A stretch of 64,000 bases of DNA from contig JBBCXB010000003.1 of NCBI GenBank assembly GCA_037145635.1, forward strand, positions 1 through 64,000, in the 5' to 3' direction. Below the pieces are notes generated by a model. It saw only the letters and a program-made list of their open reading frames with translations, searched no databases and had not been told where the DNA came from. Shown one piece after another: positions 7,527-16,178 of this stretch. This DNA comes from JAATFS01 sp037145635 (lineage in GTDB: Bacteria; Pseudomonadota; Gammaproteobacteria; Xanthomonadales; Xanthomonadaceae). Position 1 is the first letter of the stretch; each line of letters begins with the position of its first letter. The position numbers and the translations under genes were made by a program.

Positions 7527-8953
7527 ACGCGGCCGGGCGCCGCGGCTGGCCGCAGCGGATGGCGACCCAGCTGGGCGTGCTGTTGCTGCTGGCGCTGCTG
7601 GTGTCCAACCTGCTGGCGGTGCTGGTGCTGCAACGCGCCGGCACGCTGGTGCATCCGCTGTCCGGCGCGCAGGCGCTGGAACGGCTGGCGATCGCCTACC
7701 GGGTGGCGGCGCAGCTGCCGCCGGCGCAGGCGTTGCCGCTGCTGCGCGCGATGTCCTCCGGCGAGGTCGACGTGCGGCGCGCGGCACGGGCCGGGGTGCC
7801 CGCGCTGGCGATGCGCACCGAGGAACGCCGGCTCGCGCGCGAACTGCGCCGCACGCTCGCGCTGCCGGCGGCGACGCCGGTGTGGATGCAGCTCGAACGC
7901 ATCGACGGGTCCCCCGCACGCGAACAGGTGCTGCATCCCTCGGGCTGGGCGCCGCTGCGCCTGCGCAGCAGCGTGCGCCTGCCCGACGGCAGCTGGCTGA
8001 ACGTGGTGCAGCACCCGGCCGGCGGCTACGAGTGGGGACGGCTACTGGCCTACTCGCTGCCGGTGAGCCTGCTGCCGGTGCTGCTGATCGCCTGGGCCTT
8101 CATGCGCCGCGTGGTGCGGCCGGTGCGGCGCCTGGCGCAGGCCACCGAACGCGTCAGCCGCGGCGAGTGGAGCGCGCCGTTGCCGCTGACCGGGCCGCGC
8201 GAGGCGCGCGAGCTGACCGCCGCGTTCAACACCATGCAGGCGCGGCTGGCGCGGCAGGTGGAGAGCCGCACCCGCATGCTCGCGGCGATCAGCCACGACT
8301 TCGGGACGCCGATCACCGAGCTGCGGCTGCAGCTGGAACTGCTGCCGCCCTCGCGCGAGCGCCAGGACATGCTCGACAGCCTCGCCGACCTGGCGGCGAT
8401 GGTGCGCGAGACGCTGGCGTTCGTGCGCGACGACGCGCGCCAGGAGCCGCTGCAGCCCTTCGCGCTGCCGGCCTTGCTGGACACGCTGGCACGGCGCTAC
8501 CGCCGGCTGGGCCGACCGGTGCGCTGGGACGCCACGGCGCCGGCGACCTGCCTGGGCCGGCCGCTGGCGCTCAAGCGCGCGCTCGGCAACCTGATCGACA
8601 ACGCCCTGGTGCATGGCGGCGCGGCCGAGGTCTCGCTGCACGGCGAGGCCGGCGGCGGCTGGCGGCTGGAGGTCCGCGACCACGGGCCGGGCATTCCCGC
8701 GCCGTGGCTGGAGCAGGTGTTCGAGCCGTTCGTGCAGTTGGCGCCCGGTGCCGCCGCACCGGAGGGCGGACGCGGCGGGATAGGCCTGGGCCTGGCGATC
8801 GCACGCGCCTGCGTGCAGGCCCAGGGCGGCGAGCTGGTGCTGGAGAACCGCCGCCCCGGCCTGTGCGCGATCGTGTCCCTGCCGGCGGCGCCGGCGCGCG
8901 ACACCCTCAGAACCGGTAGCTGGCGCTCACCCACAGCCGCCGGCCGTAGTTGA
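7523..8953 (+). CDS. sensor histidine kinase, partner of the upstream OmpR-type regulator
   Basis: This 476-residue inner-membrane kinase has a first membrane helix at about 18-36, a periplasmic sensor region, a second helix at about 174-194, a HAMP linker, a dimerisation domain with phospho-acceptor His258, and a HATPase domain (NLIDNA, DHGPGIP, GIGLGLA). The H-box reads SHDFGTPIT where most relatives have SHDLRTPL. The ATG at 7523 overlaps the regulator stop. The last 15 or so residues read through the end of the convergent TonB receptor gene (47-bp overlap), so the extreme C-terminus is not conserved-looking. Confidence 0.9.
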   Translation: MNAAGRRGWPQRMATQLGVLLLLALLVSNLLAVLVLQRAGTLVHPLSGAQALERLAIAYRVAAQLPPAQALPLLRAMSSGEVDVRRAARAGVPALAMRTEERRLARELRRTLALPAATPVWMQLERIDGSPAREQVLHPSGWAPLRLRSSVRLPDGSWLNVVQHPAGGYEWGRLLAYSLPVSLLPVLLIAWAFMRRVVRPVRRLAQATERVSRGEWSAPLPLTGPREARELTAAFNTMQARLARQVESRTRMLAAISHDFGTPITELRLQLELLPPSRERQDMLDSLADLAAMVRETLAFVRDDARQEPLQPFALPALLDTLARRYRRLGRPVRWDATAPATCLGRPLALKRALGNLIDNALVHGGAAEVSLHGEAGGGWRLEVRDHGPGIPAPWLEQVFEPFVQLAPGAAAPEGGRGGIGLGLAIARACVQAQGGELVLENRRPGLCAIVSLPAAPARDTLRTGSWRSPTAAGRS

Positions 8954-10853
8954 CGGTGCCGTAGGTGGCCTCGTCCAGGCGCTTGTCGTTGAGGTTGTAG
9001 AGCGCGGCGTTGAACGCCAGCGACGGATTGAGCTCGAACGAGCCGCCGAGATCGGCGGTGGTGTAGCCGGGCGCCGGTGCCGCGCCGACGGTGGTGCCGT
9101 ATTCCTTGCCGTAGTAGTTCGCCGCCGCCCACAGCCGCAGGCGCGGCGACGGCGTCCAGTCCACGCCGACGTGGGCCTTCTGCTCCGGGGTCAGGGTCAG
9201 CGGGGCACCGCGGCCGGCACCGCTCTGCTGTTCCGAATCGGTATAGCTGTAGTTGGCCTTCAGCGCGACCGCCGGGGTGACCGCCCAGCGGCCGTTGAGC
9301 TCGATGCCGGCGATGCGGGCGCGGTCGACGTTGACCCGCTCCATGATCAGGTAGCCGTTCCAGGTCTCGGTGGTGGTCACCGTCGACAGCTTGTCCTTGA
9401 AGTCGTTGTAGAACACGGTGGCGCCGGCGGACAGCCCGTCGCGGTCGGACCACAGCGCGGACAGCTCGTAGGTGGTGCTGGTCTCCGGCTTCAGGTCCGG
9501 ATTGCCCAGCATCACCCAGCGGTTGCGCCGCAGGTAGGCGTAGCCGGGCACCACCGCGCGGATCTCCGGCGCCTTGAAGCCGCGCGACACCCCGCCCTTG
9601 AACGTCCACGCCGGGCTGGCGTGCCAGACCGCGTACAGGCGCGGGTTGAGGTGCGAGCCGTACTGGTCGTGGTCGTCCACGCGCAGCCCGGCGGTCAGCG
9701 CCAGGCGCTCGGTGAGCGACCACTCGTCCTCGGCGAACAGCGCGCGCTGCACCACCGCGAAGGTGTACTGCCGGTGGTCGTTGAGGCCCTGGTTCCAGTC
9801 GTGCACCCTGCCCTGGTTCCACTGCGCGCCGGCGGTGACCGTATGCGCGCGCCAGGGCCGCACCAGCTTGGCGTCGACCACGGTGTTCTCCACCTCCGGC
9901 TCGCGGCCGTAGACATCGGTCTGCTCGGGCGTGGCGCGGCCGCGCCGCGAGGCGGTCTCGTGCGCGGCGCTGAGCTCGGCGCTGCCCCAGTCCCACTGGC
10001 CCTTGTAGGACAGCGAGGCATGATCGCGGTCGTTCTGCTGCTCGCGGGTGGCCCAGTTGGCGCTGGTGCCCTGGCCGTTGTCCAGGCGGGTGGCGCCGAC
10101 CTCGAGCAGGACTTCCTGGTACTGGCTGGGCGTGAGCGCCAGCCGCGCGGTCAGGTCGCGGTGGCGCGCCTGGGTGAAGCCGCCGGTGCGCTCGACGTCG
10201 TCGTCGGCCTGCCGGTCCAGATAGCGGCCCCACAGCTGCAGGCCGAGCAGGTCGCGCCTGACCGGGCCGTTGAGGAAGAACTGGGCCTGGCGAGCATTGC
10301 CCTGGTCGCCGTGCTGCTGGGCGGTGTAGTCGAGCGTGAGCGCGCCGCCCCAGTCGGCGGCGACCTTACGGGTGATGATGTTGATCACCCCGCCGATGGC
10401 GTCGGAGCCGTACAGCGACGACATCGAGCCGCGCACGATCTCGATGCGCTCGATCGCCTCGGCCGGCGGGATGAAGCTCTGCTCGTAGCCGCGGTTGCCG
10501 TTGACCCGCGACTCGCGCGCGCTCTGGCGCTTGCCGTCCACCAGGATCAGCGTGTAGTCCGGCGGCATGCCGCGCAGCGAGATGTCGGTCTCGTTGGCGC
10601 CGCCGTTGACCGCCACGCCCTCGACGTCGCGCAGCGCGTCGCCGAGGTCGCGGAACGATTTCCGCCGCAGTTCCTCGCCGGTGATGATGGTGATCGAGGC
10701 CGGGGCGTCCTCGATGCGCTGGGCGAAGCCGGAAGCGGTGACGACCACCTGGTCGAGCGTGGAAGGCGGGGGCGCGTCGGCCGCGGTCGCGGTGGACGCG
10801 CACAGCGATGCCAGGGCCGCGGCCAGGCGCCGGGTACGCAGGGCGGGATGCAT
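8907..10853 (-). CDS. TonB-dependent outer-membrane receptor (CirA/FepA-like)
   Basis: The protein has 648 residues. A signal peptide (about 1-24) precedes a TonB-box-like LDQVVVTAS, a plug domain (about 40-165, with SLRGMPPDYTLILVDG and the VRGSMSSLYGSDAIGGVIN block) and a 22-strand barrel ending in the typical SYRF. The plug resembles those of catecholate or colicin I receptors. It takes up a ferric siderophore or similar ligand across the outer membrane using TonB energy; the ligand is not known. It converges on the two-component genes and shares its last 47 bp with the kinase end. I saw no good Fur box directly upstream of its own start. Confidence 0.9.
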   Translation of the reverse strand: MHPALRTRRLAAALASLCASTATAADAPPPSTLDQVVVTASGFAQRIEDAPASITIITGEELRRKSFRDLGDALRDVEGVAVNGGANETDISLRGMPPDYTLILVDGKRQSARESRVNGNRGYEQSFIPPAEAIERIEIVRGSMSSLYGSDAIGGVINIITRKVAADWGGALTLDYTAQQHGDQGNARQAQFFLNGPVRRDLLGLQLWGRYLDRQADDDVERTGGFTQARHRDLTARLALTPSQYQEVLLEVGATRLDNGQGTSANWATREQQNDRDHASLSYKGQWDWGSAELSAAHETASRRGRATPEQTDVYGREPEVENTVVDAKLVRPWRAHTVTAGAQWNQGRVHDWNQGLNDHRQYTFAVVQRALFAEDEWSLTERLALTAGLRVDDHDQYGSHLNPRLYAVWHASPAWTFKGGVSRGFKAPEIRAVVPGYAYLRRNRWVMLGNPDLKPETSTTYELSALWSDRDGLSAGATVFYNDFKDKLSTVTTTETWNGYLIMERVNVDRARIAGIELNGRWAVTPAVALKANYSYTDSEQQSGAGRGAPLTLTPEQKAHVGVDWTPSPRLRLWAAANYYGKEYGTTVGAAPAPGYTTADLGGSFELNPSLAFNAALYNLNDKRLDEATYGTVNYGRRLWVSASYRF

Positions 10854-10945
10854 GGGACCTCGAGGGGTTGCAAAACGCGAACGCTAGCGCCGCACGTTCC
10901 CCGAAGTGAGACCAACTGTGACCGCGGCCGGCCGCGGCGGCCGAT

Positions 10946-11125
10946 TCAGGCCGAGGGGCGCCAGCGGTCGCGCGGGTCCGGCGCCGCGGCAGGACGCAGG
11001 TCCAGGGCGCGGTCGTCGCGCCGGCTGCCGAGCCGGATCAGCCAGGCGGCGAGCACCGCCGGCACCACAACCCCGAACACCACGACCGCCAACGCCACCA
11101 GTTGCCAGAGGCTGAAAGTCCCCAT
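10946..11125 (-). CDS. small single-pass membrane protein, unknown function
   Basis: A 59-codon frame starts MGTFSLWQLVALAVV and ends RWRPSA. One hydrophobic helix (about residues 6-30) is followed by a charged, arginine- and aspartate-rich cytosolic tail. A clear GAGGAG lies before the ATG at suitable spacing, which supports real translation. It sits between the TonB receptor start and the ychJ-like gene on the same strand. I do not recognise the family. Confidence 0.55.
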   Translation of the reverse strand: MGTFSLWQLVALAVVVFGVVVPAVLAAWLIRLGSRRDDRALDLRPAAAPDPRDRWRPSA

Positions 11126-11217
11126 CGCCTGCTCCTCGTCCGACCCGCCACGCGTTCACGCGCCGCCCCAGCATAGCCACGGCGCGCGAACGCCGTGTCG
11201 AGACCGCCCAGCCTGCC

Positions 11218-11610
11218 TCAGGCGGCGTCGAGGTAGTACCAGCGGCCGTCCTCGCGGATGAAGCGGCTGTGCTCGGTCATCCGCACCGCGCTGCCACCGC
11301 CGATGCGGTAACGCGCCAGGAAGGTCACCTCGGCGGTGTCGGGCCCGGTCTGCACCACGCGCTGCACCGTCAGCCCCAGCCAGGTGGTGCGGCCGCCCGC
11401 GTCCAGGTCCAGCTCGTCCGGGCGGGTGCTGGCGTGCCAGCTGGCGCGCAGGTAGTCGCCATCGCGGCGGACGTAGGCGCTGTAGCGCGCACGCATCAGC
11501 GATTCGGCGTCGGGCGCGTCCGCACCGGCGTGGTAGGGCCCGCAGCACTGGGCGTAGGGGCGCGGACGCCCGCAGGGACAGGGGTCGGACGGGGCAACGG
11601 AGGGGCGCAT
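11218..11610 (-). CDS. YchJ/UPF0225-family protein with N-terminal SEC-C zinc motif
   Basis: This 130-residue protein begins with a SEC-C type zinc-binding motif (CPCGRPRPYAQCCGPYH, near residues 10-27), followed by the YchJ core of the SNTF2-like fold (SLMRARYSAYVRRDGDYL, TWLGLTV). The length is near that of family members (about 125 to 160). The ATG at 11610 is taken because the conserved motif follows directly; the open frame upstream is proline-rich and not family-like. Molecular function of the family is not established. It lies 92 bp from the small membrane gene on the same strand. Confidence 0.85.
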   Translation of the reverse strand: MRPSVAPSDPCPCGRPRPYAQCCGPYHAGADAPDAESLMRARYSAYVRRDGDYLRASWHASTRPDELDLDAGGRTTWLGLTVQRVVQTGPDTAEVTFLARYRIGGGSAVRMTEHSRFIREDGRWYYLDAA

Positions 11611-11818
11611 GCGCGGATTGTGCCGGGTCGGCGGCGCGGGCGCATCCGGCGGCGGCCCGCGCGGACGCGGTCGCTGTTCGCCGGCGGCGTGCATGCGGCC
11701 CGTCCGGGGCCGCGGCCCGGGCCGGGCACAGGGCGGGGCCACGCTCCGGAGGCCGCCCCGCGGGCCGCGCCGGGCGCGCGCCGGCCAGGAGCCTCACCGC
11801 CTGGCCGGACGGCGCAGC

Positions 11819-14800
11819 TCAGCGCTTGCCGCCCGGCTTGGCGGCGGCCGGCCGGGCGGCCTTGCGCGCGGCCGGCTCGACCGCGGTGCGGGGGGCCGCA
11901 GCGGTGGTTGCGGTCGCCTTGGCCGGCTTCCGGCGCGCCCGCGGGGTCGGGGTCGCGGTCGCGGTCGAGGTCGAGGTCGAGGTCGAGGTCGGCGCAGCGT
12001 CCCCGGCCACGGGCGCCGCCGCGGCGGCGGACACCGGCGCATCGGCCTGAGCCGCTTCGCCACGCGAGCGCTCGGGCAGGCGCAGCCGCTGTGCCTGCGC
12101 GTCGTACTCGATCAACAGCACGCCGGAATTGTGGCGGCCGCTGATCTCGACGAAGCAGGCCCCGCCGATGAAGGGCTCCAGCGTCATCACCGACTTCAGC
12201 GGGGTGGCGACCACCATCTGGAAACCGAAGTTCTCGAAGATGTTCATCGCCAGCGCGGTGAACTCGTTGTCGGCCTTGTCGAAGGCCTCGTCCAGCACCA
12301 CCGCGCAGTAGCGCGGCAGCTCGCCGTCCTCGCCGCCGAGCTGGTAGCGCAGCGCCGCGGCCAGGCAGGTGGTGGCCAGCTTCTGGCGCTGGCCGCCGGA
12401 CTTGCCGGCGCCGCTGCGGTAGATCTCCACCTGCTGGCGGGTGGCGCTGTCGAGCTCGACGCCGACGAACTCCACGTGCAGGCGCACGTCCAGCACCAGC
12501 TCGCGCCAGCGCCGCGCCTCCGGCTCCTGCGCGCCGAGCCGGGCGACCAGGCCGCGCAGGGTGGCGAACTGGGCCTCGGCCAGCGCCCGGTCCTCGGTCT
12601 GCTGGTGTGCCAGTACCGCGCGCAGCTGCTGCTGGAACTCCTGCACCTCGGCCAGGCGGCGGTCGCCGACCTCGATGGTGAGCAGGGTGCCGCGGTTGAA
12701 CGGCACCTGCTCCAGGCTGGCGTTGACCTCGTCCATGCGCTGCTTGATGCCCTTGTGGGCCTCGGCGGTATGCCGCTGCAGGGCCAGCAGGTTGTTCTTG
12801 CTCTGGGTCTGCAGCAGCTCGAAGAAGCGCCCCTCGTGGCGCGGCAGGCCGTCGCTCTCCAGCCGCTCCAGGCGCGCCAGGAAGTCGTCGGCGCTGGCCA
12901 GGCTGACGATGAAGTCGCCGCTGTCCTCCGGCCATTGCTGGCAGTACCGGCGGAAGCAGTCCAGCAACTGCGCGCCGAGGCGGCTGTCGCGGGCCTGGCT
13001 GTCGGCCAGCTGCTCGGCCAGGCCGCGCTCGACGCCGCGGAACTGTGCCTCGAGGTTGTCCAGCGACAGCGGCGGCAGCTCGGCCAGGCGCTGCTGCAGG
13101 CCCTGCTGCTGGGTCGGGGTGAGGGCGACGCCGCCGCCGCGGCCGGCGCCGGCCTCGTGCTGGGCCTCGAGCCGGCCCCGCTCGCGCGCCAGCTGCGCGC
13201 GCTCCAGGCGCACGTCCTCGTAGGTGCGCCTGGCCTGGTCGCGCAGGGTGCGCGCGCGCTCGATCGCCTCGCCCAGCGCGCGCAGGCCGCTGTCGCCCTC
13301 GCGCAGCTGCAGCAGCTGCTCCTCGATGTCGCTCAGGCGCTGCAGCTTGGGCGCGACATCGATCTCGTCCCAGTCGCGCTCGGCCAGGGTATGCGCGGCG
13401 AGCTGGCGCGCCTGGTCCTGTTCGCGCTGGCGGCGCAGGGCCGCCACGTCGGCGTCGCAGCCGGCGATGCGCTGGGCCAGGGCCTGGCCCTCGCGCTCGA
13501 ACAGCCGCAGCTTGTCGCGGTTGTCGTAGCCGAGCAGCCAGCGCCGGCGGTCGCCGACCGCATGCCGGTCGTCCTTTTCGTAGCGGTCGCCGGGGTGCTT
13601 GACCTGGCCCTCGCGGGTGATCGCGCGGTCGGCGTTGCGCAGCGCCGCGGCGGTGTCCACGCAGGCGTAGTCGAAGCGGCGCGCCAGCTCGTTGCGCAGC
13701 CAGTCGGCGCAGGCGTGCTCGCGCAGCTGCAGCTTGCCCGGCAGCGATCGCGGGTCGGGCGCACGCGGGTGCAGGGCGTCGTTGCGGCGCACCCGGAAGT
13801 ACACCAGGCGGGTGCCGAGCTGGGTGCGGTTGACCCATTCGCTGACCTGCGCGTAGTGGCGCTCGTCCACCAGCAGCGACTGCGCGAAGCCGTGCAGCAC
13901 GCGTTCGATCGCGCCGCGCCAGGCGATCTGGTCGTCGCAGACCTGCAGCAGTTCGCCGACGAACGGCAGCGCGGCCTCGGCGATGCCGGTGTCCTCGCAC
14001 AGGCGGGCGCGCAGCGCCTGCATCGGCGCCGGCAGGCTCGACGGCGCCTTCTTCAGCGCCTCGATCTCGGCACGGATGCCGGCGAAGCGGCGTTCGTCGT
14101 CGCGGCGCTCGGCCATGCGCTCGGCGATGGCCTCGTCCAGCGTGCCGGCCTGCTCGCGGCTGCCCTCCAGCAACCCGCGCGCCTGCGCCACCTGCTCGGC
14201 GAAGCCGGTGGCGCCGGCGGCCAGCACGGTGCCGAGCTGGCGGCAGGCCTGCTCGATCTGCACGCGCCGGCGCAGGCGCTCGTCGCGCTCGCGCTCGACC
14301 CGGGCGCGCTCGCGCTCCAGCGCCTCGACCTGCTCGCCGCCAGCCGCGCGCTGCTCGTGTTCCAGCCCGGCCAGCTTCTGCTCGTGATTGTCCAGCGCCT
14401 CGCGGCGCTGGCCTTCCTCGCCGGCCAGGCCGCGGTCCTGGGTCTGGAGTTCGCGCAGGCGGGCATCGAGCAGCTCCAGGCGGCGCTGCTCGCGGTAGCC
14501 GTCCACGCCCAGCTGCAGCTCGCGCAGCTCGCCGACCTGGCGGCGCAGCGTCATCAGCGCGGCGTGGTGCTCGCGCGCCGGGCCCAGCGTCTCCACCTGG
14601 CGGCGCGCGGTGACCACCGCGTGGTGCGCGCCGTCGAGCTCGGCGAAATCCTCCACCAGCCGGTCGGCGGCCTCGAAGGTGCGCGGCTCGTCGAGCATGA
14701 AGCCGCGCAGGAAGGCGTTGAGGTCGCCGAGGTTCTTGGCCGACTGGGTCTTGTGCAGCAGCCGCAGCGCCATGTCGTTGCCGATGCCGAGCAGGTGGCG

Positions 14801-15430
14801 GAACCGCTCGGCGTAGCCGGAGAAGCCGTCGAAGTGCGCCACGTCCTCGCCCAGGCGCGCCCTGAGCCGGCGCAGGTCCAGGTCGAAGCCGTCGAGCTCG
14901 GCGGCCAGGTCGAACGGGCGCGTGGCCACCAGGTAGTGGCGGCGCACGTCGGCCGCGGCGTTGCCGCTGCCGGCGATCCAGAACAGCCGCACCAGGCTGA
15001 CCGTCTGGCCATGGGCGTTGCGGTACTCCAGCGCCAGCGCCGACCAGGTCGCGCCCTTGCGCAGGTACTGGGTGGCGATCTCGCCCGAGGCACTGTCCTG
15101 CTGGTCGGCCCAGGCGCCGCGCACGTACGACACCAGGCTGCGGTCGCGCCCGCTGCGCTCGGCCTCGCGCGCGGCGGCGTTGAAGTCGACGATGCTCGGC
15201 GGCGTCAGCAAGGCCGACATCGCATCGAGCAGGGTGGACTTGCCGGAGCCGGAGCGGCCCACGAACAGGAAGCCGCGCTCGGCGATCGGCACCTCGGTCA
15301 GGCCGTTGAACGTGCCCCAGTTGTGCACCTGCAGGCGGCGCATGCGGAACTGCTGCGCGCGCTGCTCGGCGAGCGACTCGGCGAACAGCGAGGGGCCGGG
15401 GTGCGGTTGCGGATCGGGGACGGAGGTCAT
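11819..15430 (-). CDS. jetC: JetC/MksB-like SMC-family ATPase of a Wadjet-type complex
   Basis: This 1203-residue SMC/MukB-like motor has Walker A GRSGSGKST at residues 58-66. Two long coiled-coil arms flank a central hinge region (about residues 480-700, including RRWLLGYDNRDKLRL). Near the C-terminus are the ABC signature SGGQRQK and Walker B CAVVLDEAFDKAD. The arrangement with DUF3375 and DUF4194 genes is that of Wadjet type I JetC. Such complexes extrude DNA loops, and with JetD they cut plasmid DNA. The final 85 or so residues are an Ala/Thr/Ser/Lys-rich low-complexity tail, partly built from a hexanucleotide repeat, and are unlikely to be part of the ATPase. No JetD gene lies beside it. 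Confidence 0.88.
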   Translation of the reverse strand: MTSVPDPQPHPGPSLFAESLAEQRAQQFRMRRLQVHNWGTFNGLTEVPIAERGFLFVGRSGSGKSTLLDAMSALLTPPSIVDFNAAAREAERSGRDRSLVSYVRGAWADQQDSASGEIATQYLRKGATWSALALEYRNAHGQTVSLVRLFWIAGSGNAAADVRRHYLVATRPFDLAAELDGFDLDLRRLRARLGEDVAHFDGFSGYAERFRHLLGIGNDMALRLLHKTQSAKNLGDLNAFLRGFMLDEPRTFEAADRLVEDFAELDGAHHAVVTARRQVETLGPAREHHAALMTLRRQVGELRELQLGVDGYREQRRLELLDARLRELQTQDRGLAGEEGQRREALDNHEQKLAGLEHEQRAAGGEQVEALERERARVERERDERLRRRVQIEQACRQLGTVLAAGATGFAEQVAQARGLLEGSREQAGTLDEAIAERMAERRDDERRFAGIRAEIEALKKAPSSLPAPMQALRARLCEDTGIAEAALPFVGELLQVCDDQIAWRGAIERVLHGFAQSLLVDERHYAQVSEWVNRTQLGTRLVYFRVRRNDALHPRAPDPRSLPGKLQLREHACADWLRNELARRFDYACVDTAAALRNADRAITREGQVKHPGDRYEKDDRHAVGDRRRWLLGYDNRDKLRLFEREGQALAQRIAGCDADVAALRRQREQDQARQLAAHTLAERDWDEIDVAPKLQRLSDIEEQLLQLREGDSGLRALGEAIERARTLRDQARRTYEDVRLERAQLARERGRLEAQHEAGAGRGGGVALTPTQQQGLQQRLAELPPLSLDNLEAQFRGVERGLAEQLADSQARDSRLGAQLLDCFRRYCQQWPEDSGDFIVSLASADDFLARLERLESDGLPRHEGRFFELLQTQSKNNLLALQRHTAEAHKGIKQRMDEVNASLEQVPFNRGTLLTIEVGDRRLAEVQEFQQQLRAVLAHQQTEDRALAEAQFATLRGLVARLGAQEPEARRWRELVLDVRLHVEFVGVELDSATRQQVEIYRSGAGKSGGQRQKLATTCLAAALRYQLGGEDGELPRYCAVVLDEAFDKADNEFTALAMNIFENFGFQMVVATPLKSVMTLEPFIGGACFVEISGRHNSGVLLIEYDAQAQRLRLPERSRGEAAQADAPVSAAAAAPVAGDAAPTSTSTSTSTATATPTPRARRKPAKATATTAAAPRTAVEPAARKAARPAAAKPGGKR
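11945..11992. repeat. eight tandem hexanucleotides (GGTCGN) inside the jetC tail
   Basis: Eight consecutive 6-bp units of the form GGTCG(A/C/G) occur, four of them identical GGTCGA. On the coding strand they give an alternating Thr-Ser/Thr-Ala run. Since each unit is six bases, copy-number change by slippage would keep the frame and only vary tail length. Confidence 0.85.
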
Positions 15431-15482
15431 GGCGGCATCATCTGCAGGTGAGGCGGGACGGTCAGGGGGCGGGGCGGTGCCT

Positions 15483-16178
15483 TCACTCGGCCGCGACCGC
15501 GGCGTCGTCCTCGCGCAGGCCGCGGTAGGCCTCCACCAGCGCCTGCACGTCCTCGGCCGAGAACAGCAGCTTGAGCACCGGCGAGACTTCGTAGCGGTCC
15601 TCGCTGCCGCGCAAGCGCGACAGCAGCTGGTGGTCGCGCAGCTTGCCGATCGCGGTCAGCACGCGGCGCGCGAAACCGGCGCGGTCGGTGGACAGGTTCT
15701 TCTCGTAGACCGACATCGCCTCCACCAGCTGCGCCTCGTCCACCACCGCACGCTCGCCGCGGGTGTCGGCCTCGGCCAGGCGCTGGCGCAGGAACAGCAG
15801 CAGCACCGACTCGATGAAGGTCAGCGGCGCGCTGCGCAGCAGGCTGGGCGATTCCAGCTCGGCGGTGTCGGCCTGGCGGGTGAACGCCACCCCGCCCTCG
15901 CGGTCCAGCACCAGTTCCAGGAACAGCTCGCACAGCACGCGCCGGATCGCCGGCTCGTGGCGCAGCAATGCCGGCCACAGCGCGCCGTGGCGCTGCGCGT
16001 CCAGGCTGGGGCCGGCCAGCAGCTGGCACAGCGCGCGGCGCGCGTCGAACGGCAGCGTGCCGGTGTCGCCGCGGAACAGCGCGCCCTCGTCGGGGGCCGC
16101 CTGCGGCCGCGCCGGGATCGGGGCGCCGGCGTCGGCGTCGGCGGGCATGTCTTCAGACCAGTTCATGGCGTTTCTCAT
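15483..16178 (-). CDS. jetB: JetB/MksE-like subunit (DUF4194)
   Basis: This protein of up to 231 residues belongs to the DUF4194 family, the MukE-like winged-helix subunit that bridges the kleisin and the SMC heads in Wadjet type I complexes. The core (about residues 35-215) contains RRVLCELFLELVLDREGGVAF and the helix-rich block SAPLTFIESVLLLFLRQRL typical of the family. Two starts are possible: ATG at 16178, or ATG at 16166 preceded by GAGAAA, which I slightly prefer. Either start overlaps the end of jetA, so the genes are translationally coupled. jetC follows after 52 bp. Confidence 0.82.
   Translation of the reverse strand: MRNAMNWSEDMPADADAGAPIPARPQAAPDEGALFRGDTGTLPFDARRALCQLLAGPSLDAQRHGALWPALLRHEPAIRRVLCELFLELVLDREGGVAFTRQADTAELESPSLLRSAPLTFIESVLLLFLRQRLAEADTRGERAVVDEAQLVEAMSVYEKNLSTDRAGFARRVLTAIGKLRDHQLLSRLRGSEDRYEVSPVLKLLFSAEDVQALVEAYRGLREDDAAVAAE

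Noticed and set aside
9171..11261. A 696-codon plus-strand frame opposite the CirA-like receptor
   Set aside because: It is antisense to a clear TonB receptor, and its residues are GC-driven (Ala, Arg, Val, Gly, His) with no domain.
11609..15451. A 1280-codon plus-strand frame opposite jetC
   Set aside because: It is a shadow frame of a high-GC coding region; the minus strand has Walker motifs and coiled coil.
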